Below are positions 1 through 5,995 of a DNA stretch of 10,654 nt, piece by piece. The translations under genes were made by a program, and so were the position numbers. This DNA is from Candidatus Omnitrophota bacterium (GTDB lineage Bacteria; Omnitrophota; Gorgyraeia; JABMQH01), in contig JAPLLL010000117.1 of the NCBI GenBank assembly GCA_026387595.1, positions 963-11,616 on the forward strand, read 5' to 3'. The number at the start of each line of letters is the position of its first letter. Position 1 is the stretch's first letter. The notes beneath the pieces were generated by a model that saw only the letters and a program-made list of their open reading frames with translations, made no database searches and was not told the origin of the DNA.

Positions 1-731
1 TCTGCGTGAGCTCCGGGCAGGAACCTGCCGCCGCAGAAGTGATAAGGAAGGCCTGCGCTGATAAAAAATGCAGATTATACGAAGTCGGCAGGGATATACA
101 CTTCAGAGAGGAAAGGTTTGACGGCTCGTCAAGCAGGCAGCAGGCCTTTTCAGTGTCAGGCATATCCGGAAAGTATCCTTTTTTGAAAATAGGCCTGTTA
201 GGCGACCACCAGCTTATGAATGCGGCCACGGCCATAGGATTAGTTGAGTCTCTGCGGTTCTATGATATAATAGTAAGCTATAACAGCATAAGGGATGGCC
301 TTAAAAAGGTGAACTGGCCCGGAAGGCTGCAGGTCTTGAAAGAGGCGCCGCTTGTTGTATTGGACGGCGCTCAGAACAGGGCAAGCGCAGCCGCCCTGAG
401 CAAGGCAGTAAAAAGGTTTTTTAAATATGACAGACTTATCCTGGTCCTTGGCATATCCAAGGACAAAGACATAAAAGGGGTCTGTGAAGAGCTTCAGGAT
501 ATAAGCAGCGAGATAATACTTACCAGGGCTGATATCCCCAGGGCCGCCGAACCCGGTATTATAAAGAATTATTTCAATAAACCGGCCCGTCTTACCGGCC
601 GCGTTGAAGAGGCGCTGGGCCTGGCCCAGGAAATGGCCGGGCCAACGGACCTGATTCTGATAACAGGATCATTTTTTGTCTTGGGCGAAGCGGTTGCAAA
701 AGCGAAGATGCCGGAATTAAATTATGCTTAA
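1..731 (+). CDS. folC: Folylpolyglutamate synthase / dihydrofolate synthase, 3' part only
   Basis: This is the C-terminal half of a FolC-type Mur ligase. FolC joins dihydropteroate to glutamate and extends the glutamate tail of folates in the cytoplasm, using ATP. The frame is open to the left edge, so the true start lies outside the window; a GTG at position 6 is internal. About 242 codons are visible. Recognisable parts are the end of the central ATPase domain (GLLGDHQLMNAATAIG, a family hallmark), the WPGRLQ segment near 313-330, and the start of the C-terminal domain at 357-380, reading VVLDGAQNRASA. Most FolC proteins have DGAHNP here, so His is replaced by Gln (codon 372-374) and Pro by Arg. 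The C-terminal LILITGSFFVLGEA segment is also typical. The gene ends at TAA 729-731, overlapping mnmE by 8 nt. In many bacteria accD precedes folC, so accD just upstream is a reasonable guess that cannot be checked here. Confidence 0.9.
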   Translation, partial: CVSSGQEPAAAEVIRKACADKKCRLYEVGRDIHFREERFDGSSSRQQAFSVSGISGKYPFLKIGLLGDHQLMNAATAIGLVESLRFYDIIVSYNSIRDGLKKVNWPGRLQVLKEAPLVVLDGAQNRASAAALSKAVKRFFKYDRLILVLGISKDKDIKGVCEELQDISSEIILTRADIPRAAEPGIIKNYFNKPARLTGRVEEALGLAQEMAGPTDLILITGSFFVLGEAVAKAKMPELNYA

Positions 732-2127
732 AATAAACCTGGATGATACCATCGCGGCGATCGCCACACCTATAGGCGAGGGCGGCATAGGGATCGTGCG
801 CCTGAGCGGCAGGGATGCGCTTTCCATTGCTGACATGATATTTGTTCCCAAGGACGGCAAAAGGCCGTCGGATTACGCGGCATATACCATACACTACGGC
901 CGCGTTATTGATAAGGCGAAGAATGATACGATCGACGAAGCGCTGCTGACCGTACTGCGCGCGCCCAGGTAATATACCAAAGAGGATATCGTTGAGATCA
1001 GCTGTCACGGCGGCATAATACCGCTTCGTAAAACGCTTGAGGCCGTATTAAATGCCGGCGCAAGGCTTGCCGAGCCAGGCGAGTTCACAAAAAGGGCATT
1101 TTTAAACGGGAGGATCGATCTTGCCCAGGCAGAGGCGGTCCTTGACATAGTAAAAGCCAAAACGGATAAATCGCTCAGCGCCGCGCTTACGCAGCTTGAA
1201 GGCGGCCTGTCGCGTAATATAAGAGAGATGAGGGAAAGACTGCTTGATTTAAAGGGGCACCTTGAGGCCTCGATAGATTTCCCGGACGAAGAGATGGTTT
1301 TAAATTCCCCCAAAGAACTGGAAAACAGCCTGAACGCCGTAAAACAGGACCTTGAGAAACTCATAAGATCTTCTGAGGCGGGCAGGATCGTGCGGGAAGG
1401 CATAAATTGCGTTATCTGCGGCAAGCCGAATGTCGGCAAATCCAGCCTGATGAACGCCCTTCTAAAAGAAGAACGGGTGATCGTCACGCCTGTGCCCGGC
1501 ACCACAAGGGACGCGGTGTCCGAATATGTAAATATAGGCGGCCTGCCTATAAATATTGTAGATACCGCAGGGATAATAAATACGGGCGATCCGGTTGAAA
1601 AAGAGGGCGTGATACGAAGCAAGCTCTACCTGGAAAAAGCGGACCTGGTTTTGTTTGTGGCGGATATAACCACGGGCATTGTAAAAGAAGATAAAGAGAT
1701 CATAGGGCTCATAAGAGGTAAAGAAACAATATGTGTTTTTAATAAAATAGATATAGAGACGCGCAAAAAAATAAATACAGATGAGATAAAAAAGTATTTC
1801 GGCAAAAAGGTGCCCGTTGTAGAAATATCGGCGCTTAAAAAAATAAATCTGGATAAACTTTGCCGGGATATATCCGCCCAGGTCTGGAGCGGCAGCGTTT
1901 TTGCAAATGACTATAATATCCTTATAAATGCGCGCCATAAGGATTCTTTGGTTAAGGCAGCGGAGTTTGTCAAAGAGGCGCTTGGTTCGCTGACAGGCCT
2001 TAGGCCGCAAGAAGTGGTTTCTATAAGTATAGGCGAGGCCGTATCCGCGCTCGGAGAAGTGACAGGGGAATCGATCTCTGAAGAGGTCCTGCACAGGATC
2101 TTCAGCCGGTTCTGCGTCGGCAAATAA
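724..2127 (+). pseudogene. mnmE: tRNA modification GTPase MnmE, interrupted by an in-frame TAA
   Basis: MnmE works with MnmG to put (carboxymethyl)aminomethyl groups on U34 of certain tRNAs, using a folate one-carbon unit and GTP. Ignoring one stop codon, a single frame gives 467 positions, the normal family length. The N-terminal folate-binding domain begins MLKINLDDTIAAIATPIGEG. The G domain shows GKPNVGKSS at 233-241, TTRD at 260-263, DTAG at 280-283 and NKID at 340-343. The protein ends FCVGK with the catalytic Cys at 464. Codon 83 (970-972) is TAA, between APR and YTKEDIVEISCHGG, where the family usually has Ser (APRSYT). Both sides stay in the same frame, so this is a point change, for example TCA to TAA. 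As written it yields an 82-residue fragment and perhaps a second product from ATG 1228 that lacks the folate domain. The start ATG 724 overlaps the end of folC. It may be a true pseudogene or a sequence error. Confidence 0.9.
970..972 (+). other. Premature TAA codon inside mnmE
   Basis: The reading frame that starts at 724 meets TAA here and then continues with conserved MnmE sequence in the same frame up to the normal FCVGK end. The usual residue is Ser, one base away if the ancestral codon was TCA. TAA is the normal stop of several neighbours (folC, DUF212, accA, SPFH), so codon reassignment is unlikely. Confidence 0.85.
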
Positions 2128-2128
2128 C

Positions 2129-2134
2129 TGAGGT
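2129..2134 (+). promoter_or_regulatory. Ribosome binding site of folE
   Basis: TGAGGT lies 4 nt before the folE ATG at 2139, directly after the mnmE stop. It supports this ATG and places folE in the same transcript as mnmE. Confidence 0.6.
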
Positions 2135-2138
2135 AAAA

Positions 2139-2696
2139 ATGGACACAAAGAAAATCGAAAAAGCGATCAGGATGATACTTGAGGCAGTGGGCGAGGACCC
2201 GCGCAGAAAAGATATAGTAAAAACGCCGACCCGCGTTGCGGAAATGTATGAAGAGATACTTTCCGGTACCAAGAAGGACCCTGCCAAGGAACTTGAGGTC
2301 ATATTCGAAAAAGAACATGATGAGATAATTCTTTTAAAGGACATACCGCTTTATTCCATATGCGAGCACCATCTTTTGCCGTTTATAGGCAGGGCCCACG
2401 TAGCGTATATCCCGAAAGGCAACCGCGTTACGGGTTTAAGCAAGCTCGCGCGGGTGGTTGAGATACTTTCAAGGCGGCTGCAGGTGCAGGAGAGGCTCAC
2501 CACGGATATAGTGGAAGTCATGATGAAAAAATTAAAACCCAAGGGGGCCATGGTCATAATAGAGGCAGAGCACCTTTGCATGAGCATGAGGGGCGTGAAG
2601 AAACCCGGCATAGTCACCGTAACCAGCGCGGTAAGGGGCATATTTCGCACAAACGAGAAAACGCGTTCCGAAACACTGTCGCTTATAAGAAAATGA
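2139..2696 (+). CDS. folE: GTP cyclohydrolase I
   Basis: FolE converts GTP to 7,8-dihydroneopterin triphosphate and formate. This is the first step of tetrahydrofolate synthesis and also feeds queuosine and other pterins. The 185-residue protein is typical of the compact bacterial type I enzyme. Visible hallmarks are DPRRKDIVKTPTRVAEMYEE (20-39), SICEHHLLPFIGRAHVAYIP (73-92) and GLSKLARVVEILSRRLQVQERLT (99-121). EAEHLCMSMRGVKKPG follows at 142-157. The zinc ligands match family Cys75, His78 and Cys147, so the enzyme looks intact and zinc dependent. It follows mnmE by 11 nt behind a TGAGGT ribosome binding site. Its TGA stop overlaps the ATG of the next gene (ATGA at 2693-2696). Together with folC it suggests the organism makes its own folate. 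Confidence 0.97.
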   Translation: MDTKKIEKAIRMILEAVGEDPRRKDIVKTPTRVAEMYEEILSGTKKDPAKELEVIFEKEHDEIILLKDIPLYSICEHHLLPFIGRAHVAYIPKGNRVTGLSKLARVVEILSRRLQVQERLTTDIVEVMMKKLKPKGAMVIIEAEHLCMSMRGVKKPGIVTVTSAVRGIFRTNEKTRSETLSLIRK

Positions 2697-3154
2697 GAGT
2701 CGATTTCGATTTCGCAAGAGAATTTTTCCACAATCAGGTGCTCTTTACTTCCCTGGCGGCCTGGGCGATAGCGCAGACAACGAAGGTCGCGCTGGGCGTG
2801 ATACGCGAGAAGAAATTTAATTTTAAATGGTTTGTGGGTACGGGCGGCATGCCAAGCTCACACGTGGCGGGCATGATGGCGCTTGCCACATCTGTCGGGT
2901 TCGTCTGTGGTTTTGATTCGTACCAGTTTGCAATTGCCTTCGTCGTCGCCCTTATTGTCATGTTCGACGCCCAGGGCGTGCGCAGGGCAAGCGGCCGCCA
3001 GGCGGTTATCCTGAACAGGATGATAGATGATATCTATCTTAAAAAAAAGATAGAGGAAAAAAAGGTAATTGAATTTCTGGGGCATACCCCGGTCGAAGTA
3101 TTTGCGGGCGCGATAATGGGTGTCCTGGTCGCGATAATATCGTTTAAAATCTAA
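2693..3154 (+). CDS. Divergent PAP2 family (DUF212, YuiD-like) membrane protein
   Basis: This 153-residue protein belongs to the DUF212 / divergent PAP2 family, distantly related to PAP2 phosphatases. Its biochemical role is not established. Family marks are GGMPSSH at 51-57, FDAQGVRR at 91-98 (usually YDAQGVRR) and LGHTPVEVFAGAIMG at 129-143. Hydrophobic segments fall at about 17-35, 58-73, 78-92 and 136-152, fitting an inner-membrane protein. The open frame extends upstream inside folE to an ATG at 2576, but the start at 2693 is chosen because it gives the usual family length and an ATGA overlap with the folE stop, a common coupling arrangement. The upstream extension (rich in His, Glu, Arg) is only a shadow of folE. 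A role in lipid or isoprenoid phosphate metabolism is a guess from the PAP2 relationship. Confidence 0.85.
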   Translation: MRVDFDFAREFFHNQVLFTSLAAWAIAQTTKVALGVIREKKFNFKWFVGTGGMPSSHVAGMMALATSVGFVCGFDSYQFAIAFVVALIVMFDAQGVRRASGRQAVILNRMIDDIYLKKKIEEKKVIEFLGHTPVEVFAGAIMGVLVAIISFKI

Positions 3155-3175
3155 TAAGGGGGACTTACAGGTTAA

Positions 3176-3988
3176 ATGAAAAAAATAAGATTTATACTTA
3201 TCGGCGCAGTGGTTATCGTTATTATCGCGGCATCTGTTTTTATCTTGTCAAGATTAAAAACCAGTATTGCGAACGGGCAAAAAACAATTGCGGAAGAAAG
3301 CCTCATAAAAGAAGCCGGTACCCAGGCGGCCCAGGGGAAGTTGTCCGCTGCAAGAGACCTGTATCAGAGAGCCATAAGGGATTACCCGCAGGGAAAGTCA
3401 GTTTCCGATGCGCAGAAGGCGACTTGGGACCTGAATATTAAACTGCTTTTTTCACAGACGCAAGCGCCGGATTCCAAGATATACCAGGTTGAACCAGGCG
3501 ATACGCTGGGGAAGATAGCCAAGAAATTCAACACAACGGTTGAATTGTTGATGAGATCAAACAACCTGAAATCCGACCTGATAAGGCCGGGCATGAGGCT
3601 TAAGGTATGTACGGCAAAATTCAGCATACTTGTAGATAAATCCCAGAATACTCTGACGTTAAAAGCAAACGACGATATATTCAAGATCTATACAGTGGCT
3701 ACCGGGCTAGATAATTCAACGCCTATAGGCACGTTTACCATAGTTACAAAAGAAGTGAACCCCACCTGGTATAAATCGGGCGCGATCGTGCCGCCCGGAA
3801 GCCCGAAAAATATCCTGGGCACGAGATGGATGGGGATTTCCCTGCCGGGGTATGGCATACACGGCACCACCGAACCGGAATCAATAGGAAAACAGGTAAC
3901 AGCCGGCTGCGTCAGGATGCTTAATAACGAGGTTGAAGAGTTGTATACGATTGTGCCGTCAGGCACGGAGGTAACAATAGTAGACTGA
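3176..3988 (+). CDS. Membrane-anchored LysM / YkuD-family L,D-transpeptidase
   Basis: The protein (270 residues) has a short positively charged N-terminus and one membrane segment at about 6-25. A helical, TPR-like stretch follows (about 40-75, EAGTQAAQGKLSAARDLYQRAI). Next come a LysM peptidoglycan-binding domain at about 102-144 (YQVEPGDTLGKIAKKFNTT) and a C-terminal YkuD catalytic domain at about 147-269. YkuD enzymes form 3-3 cross-links in peptidoglycan or attach proteins to it, through a catalytic Cys. The active-site region is HGTTEPESIGKQVTAGCVRM, with His229, Cys245 and Arg247 present. The common Ser-x-Gly-Cys is Thr-Ala-Gly-Cys here. No lipobox is visible, so an uncleaved signal anchor facing the periplasm or cell wall is likely. 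An AAGGGGG run lies at 3156-3162, rather far from the ATG; ACAGG at 3167-3171 is nearer. The TGA stop shares one base with the accA ATG. Confidence 0.92.
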   Translation: MKKIRFILIGAVVIVIIAASVFILSRLKTSIANGQKTIAEESLIKEAGTQAAQGKLSAARDLYQRAIRDYPQGKSVSDAQKATWDLNIKLLFSQTQAPDSKIYQVEPGDTLGKIAKKFNTTVELLMRSNNLKSDLIRPGMRLKVCTAKFSILVDKSQNTLTLKANDDIFKIYTVATGLDNSTPIGTFTIVTKEVNPTWYKSGAIVPPGSPKNILGTRWMGISLPGYGIHGTTEPESIGKQVTAGCVRMLNNEVEELYTIVPSGTEVTIVD

Positions 3989-4947
3989 TGGACGCCACAG
4001 GACTTGATTTTGAAAAACCGATAATAGAGCTGGAACGCAAGATAGACGAACTTAAGAAATTCTCGTCTTTGCAGAAACTTGATATAAGCTCCGAGGTCAA
4101 GCGGCTCGAGGAAAAACTTGAAAAGGTAAAGAAAGACGTTTTCGATAACCTTACGCCATGGCAGAAGGTGCAGATAGCAAGGCATCCCAAGAGGCCGTAT
4201 ACTCTTGATTATATCACCATGATGATGACTGACTTTATCGAGATACACGGAGACAGGCACTTTGCGGATGACAAGGCGCTTATCTGCGGCCTTGCGAAGA
4301 TAGACTCTGAAAAAATAGCGATCATCGGCCATCAAAAAGGCAGGGACACAAAAGAAAATCTTATGCGCAACTTCGGCAGCGCCCATCCCGAAGGTTACAG
4401 GAAGGCCATGCGCATAATGAAACTCATGGCGAAATTCGACGTCCCGATAATATGCTTTATCGATACACCGGGCGCTTATCCCGGGATCGGCGCCGAAGAA
4501 AGGGGCCAGGCAGAAGCGATCGCTTACAACCTGCAGGGGATGTTCAAGCTCAAGGTACCGATAATAGTAGTGGTCATAGGCGAGGGTGGCTCGGGCGGAG
4601 CGCTCGGTATCGGCATAGGCGACAGGGTATGCGTGCTTGAGAACGCGTATTATTCCGTTATTTCACCTGAGGGGTGCGCTGCGATATTGTGGAAAGACAG
4701 AAAAAAAGCGCCTGAGGCCGCCGCGGTCCTTAAGCTGACAGGCGAAGAGCTTATGAAATTGGGAGTAATAGATGAGATCATAAAAGAACCTTTGGGCGGC
4801 GCGCACAGGGATCATGAAGCGACTGCCAAGAACATAAAGGCTGTTATAAAGAAATATCTGACGGAGTTAAAGAGTATCCCTGCGGATAAATTACTGGAGC
4901 AGAGATACGAGAAGTTTAGGAAGATGGGCGTTTTTACCGAGGAATAA
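3988..4947 (+). CDS. accA: Acetyl-CoA carboxylase carboxyltransferase subunit alpha
   Basis: AccA and AccD together transfer the carboxyl group from biotin on AccB to acetyl-CoA, giving malonyl-CoA, the committed step of fatty acid synthesis. The 319-residue length is standard. The N-terminus has the usual FEKPIIELERKIDELKKFS helix, then TPWQKVQIARHPKRPYTLDYI (56-76), FIEIHGDRHFADD (83-95), HQKGRDTKENLMRNFGSAHPEGYRKAMR (115-142) and FIDTPGAYPGIGAEERGQAEAIA (157-179). The glycine-rich GEGGSGGALGIGIGD stretch at 198-212 forms the oxyanion-hole region of this crotonase-like fold. SPEGCAAILWKD (226-237) and the LGVIDEII segment complete the pattern, so it appears intact. The start ATG shares a base with the preceding TGA (TGATG at 3986-3990). 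A tRNA gene begins 5 nt after the stop. The partner accD is not in the window. Confidence 0.97.
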   Translation: MDATGLDFEKPIIELERKIDELKKFSSLQKLDISSEVKRLEEKLEKVKKDVFDNLTPWQKVQIARHPKRPYTLDYITMMMTDFIEIHGDRHFADDKALICGLAKIDSEKIAIIGHQKGRDTKENLMRNFGSAHPEGYRKAMRIMKLMAKFDVPIICFIDTPGAYPGIGAEERGQAEAIAYNLQGMFKLKVPIIVVVIGEGGSGGALGIGIGDRVCVLENAYYSVISPEGCAAILWKDRKKAPEAAAVLKLTGEELMKLGVIDEIIKEPLGGAHRDHEATAKNIKAVIKKYLTELKSIPADKLLEQRYEKFRKMGVFTEE

Positions 4948-4952
4948 TTTTC

Positions 4953-5036
4953 GCTGGAGTGGCGGAACTGGCATACGCGCCGGTCTCAAAAACCGGTAAC
5001 CGTAAGGTTGTGTGGGTTCGATTCCCACCTCCAGCA
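4953..5036 (+). tRNA. tRNA-Leu (anticodon CAA)
   Basis: The 84-nt sequence folds as a class II tRNA. The acceptor stem GCTGGAG / CTCCAGC is perfect and is followed by discriminator A at 5036. The anticodon stem CCGGT / ACCGG (4980-4984 / 4992-4996) holds the loop CTCAAAA, with anticodon CAA at 4987-4989, reading UUG. A long variable arm (AACC-GTAA-GGTT) and a T arm with GTGGG-TTCGATT-CCCAC follow. Discriminator A and the long variable arm fit leucine identity. CCA is not encoded. The gene starts 5 nt after the accA stop with no room for its own promoter, so it is probably cut out of the accA transcript. Confidence 0.95.
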
Positions 5037-5121
5037 TAAAAGCCCCTCGCCCGCCTGAGTAAAATTTAAGGGCTCGGGACGATTTTTACTGGAGAAAACT
5101 AAAGAAAAATCGGAGGACAAA
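5037..5121. other. 85-nt gap between tRNA-Leu and the SPFH gene
   Basis: This short gap holds a weak inverted repeat, AGCCC at 5041-5045 with GGGCT at 5070-5074. A T run at 5083-5087 follows, too far from the stem for a convincing terminator. A strong ribosome binding site, GGAGG at 5112-5116, sits 5 nt before the ATG at 5122. I see no clear promoter, although a start of transcription here would make sense. Confidence 0.4.
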
Positions 5122-5884
5122 ATGATGATAGTTCCTATATTGGTGGTTTTGATTTTTATTGTTGCTTCAGGAGTGAGGGTCATACAGCAGTATGAGACAG
5201 GGGTTGTTTTTCAGCTGGGTAAATATTCAAGGACGCTTCAACCGGGGTTAAACTTTATTATCCCGGTACTGGAATGGGCAAGGGTCGTGGACATGAGGGT
5301 CTCCACGCACGATATCCCGAAGCAGCAGGCTATAACTAAAGATAATGTGCCGGTTTCATTCAATAAACGGCGTTCTGTATTTTAAAGTGATGGACGCGCA
5401 GATAGCCATTATCAAGGTGCAGAGCTATATCTACGCGGTCTCGCAGTACGCGCAGGCCGCATTGAGGGATGTTATCGGAGGCATGACGCTCGATGAGCTC
5501 CTTGCGGAACGGCAGAAAATAGGGGATGAGATAGAGAAGGTCATAGAAAAAGAAGCAAAGAACTGGGGGCTTGAGGTTACCGCGATAAAGATCCAGGACG
5601 TGGACATGCCGGAAGAACTTAAGAAAATGATGTCAAGACAGGCCTCAGCCGAAAGAGAAAAGCGCGCTACGATCACAAAAGCGGAAGGCGATAAACTTGC
5701 AGCGTTCAATTTGGCAGCGGCCGCAATGACAATGGCGCAGTCGCCCGGCGCGATGCAGCTTCGTACACTTCAGACGATAGATGGCCTCGGGCCCAGCCCG
5801 TCAAATACGGTAGTACTTGCGGTGCCGGTCGATATAATGGAAGCGGTAAAGGCGGTAACATCGAAATTGGGCGAAAAGAAATAA
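5122..5884 (+). pseudogene. SPFH/stomatin-like (slipin) protein, frameshifted by a 4-bp duplication
   Basis: Stomatin-like proteins are membrane-anchored scaffolds that form oligomers on the inner membrane and are often linked to membrane-bound proteases or NfeD partners. The first part (ATG 5122, good GGAGG site upstream) encodes a membrane segment at residues 2-17, then YETGVVFQLGKYSRTLQPGLNFIIP and DIPKQQAITKDNVPVS, all typical. The frame is then lost and ends at TAA 5383-5385. The next frame continues the same protein as INGVLYFKVMDAQIAIIKVQSYIYAVSQYAQAALRDVIG. It goes on through KIQDVDMPEELKKMMSRQASAEREKRA to the stop at 5882-5884. Removing one copy of the direct repeat TTCA-TTCA at 5355-5362 restores VSINGVLYF exactly and gives about 252 residues, the usual length. 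No nfeD gene is adjacent. It may be a genuine loss of function or an assembly error. Confidence 0.88.
5355..5362 (+). repeat. TTCA tandem duplication causing a frameshift
   Basis: TTCATTCA is two perfect copies of a 4-nt unit at exactly the point where the stomatin-like reading frame shifts by +1. Deleting either copy restores the family consensus (DNVPVSINGVLYF). The pattern fits replication slippage, or a collapse or duplication during assembly. Confidence 0.8.
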
Positions 5885-5904
5885 AAAGTTAATGTAAAAC
5901 TCGT

Positions 5905-5977
5905 GGGCCTGTAGCTCAGCTGGCAGAGCACTTGCATGGCATGCAAGGGGTCAAGAGTTCAAATCTCTTCAGGTCCA
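5905..5977 (+). tRNA. tRNA-Ala (anticodon GGC)
   Basis: The 73-nt cloverleaf has acceptor stem GGGCCTG / CAGGTCC, which contains the G3-U70 wobble pair that defines alanine tRNAs. The anticodon stem CTTGC / GCAAG (5931-5935 / 5943-5947) holds the loop ATGGCAT with anticodon GGC at 5938-5940. The A32-U38 pair is a known trait of tRNA-Ala(GGC). The T arm is AAGAG-TTCAAAT-CTCTT and the discriminator is A; CCA is not encoded. The gene lies 20 nt after the SPFH stop and 18 nt before the leuS start, so it is probably part of a transcript with leuS. Confidence 0.96.
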
Positions 5978-5995
5978 TTTTTTCCTTATCACTAT

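Noticed and set aside
613..627. Palindrome CTGGGCC-T-GGCCCAG in folC
   Set aside because: It lies in conserved-length coding sequence with ordinary amino acids (Leu-Gly-Leu-Ala-Gln) and is short enough to be chance.
970..972. Recoding of TAA as a sense codon in mnmE
   Set aside because: TAA ends several intact neighbours (folC, DUF212, accA), and selenocysteine uses TGA; no recoding element is evident.
592..2148. Minus-strand open frames opposite mnmE and folC, and similar ones opposite leuS and comEC
   Set aside because: They are antisense shadows of recognised genes, with no family resemblance or ribosome binding sites.
2576..2692. Longer start for the DUF212 protein
   Set aside because: The extra 39 residues lie wholly within folE, are hydrophilic and unlike the family; ATG 2693 gives normal length and an ATGA overlap.
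5037..5121. Terminator after tRNA-Leu
   Set aside because: The stem is only 5 bp with a 24-nt loop, and the T run is 8 nt away from it.
5340..5400. Programmed frameshift in the SPFH gene
   Set aside because: There is no slippery heptamer or downstream structure typical of programmed shifting, and a simple TTCA duplication explains the shift fully.
5936..5995. A 20-residue N-terminal extension of LeuS starting at ATG 5936
   Set aside because: It reads through the anticodon arm and 3' half of tRNA-Ala, and the family N-terminus matches the ATG at 5996.
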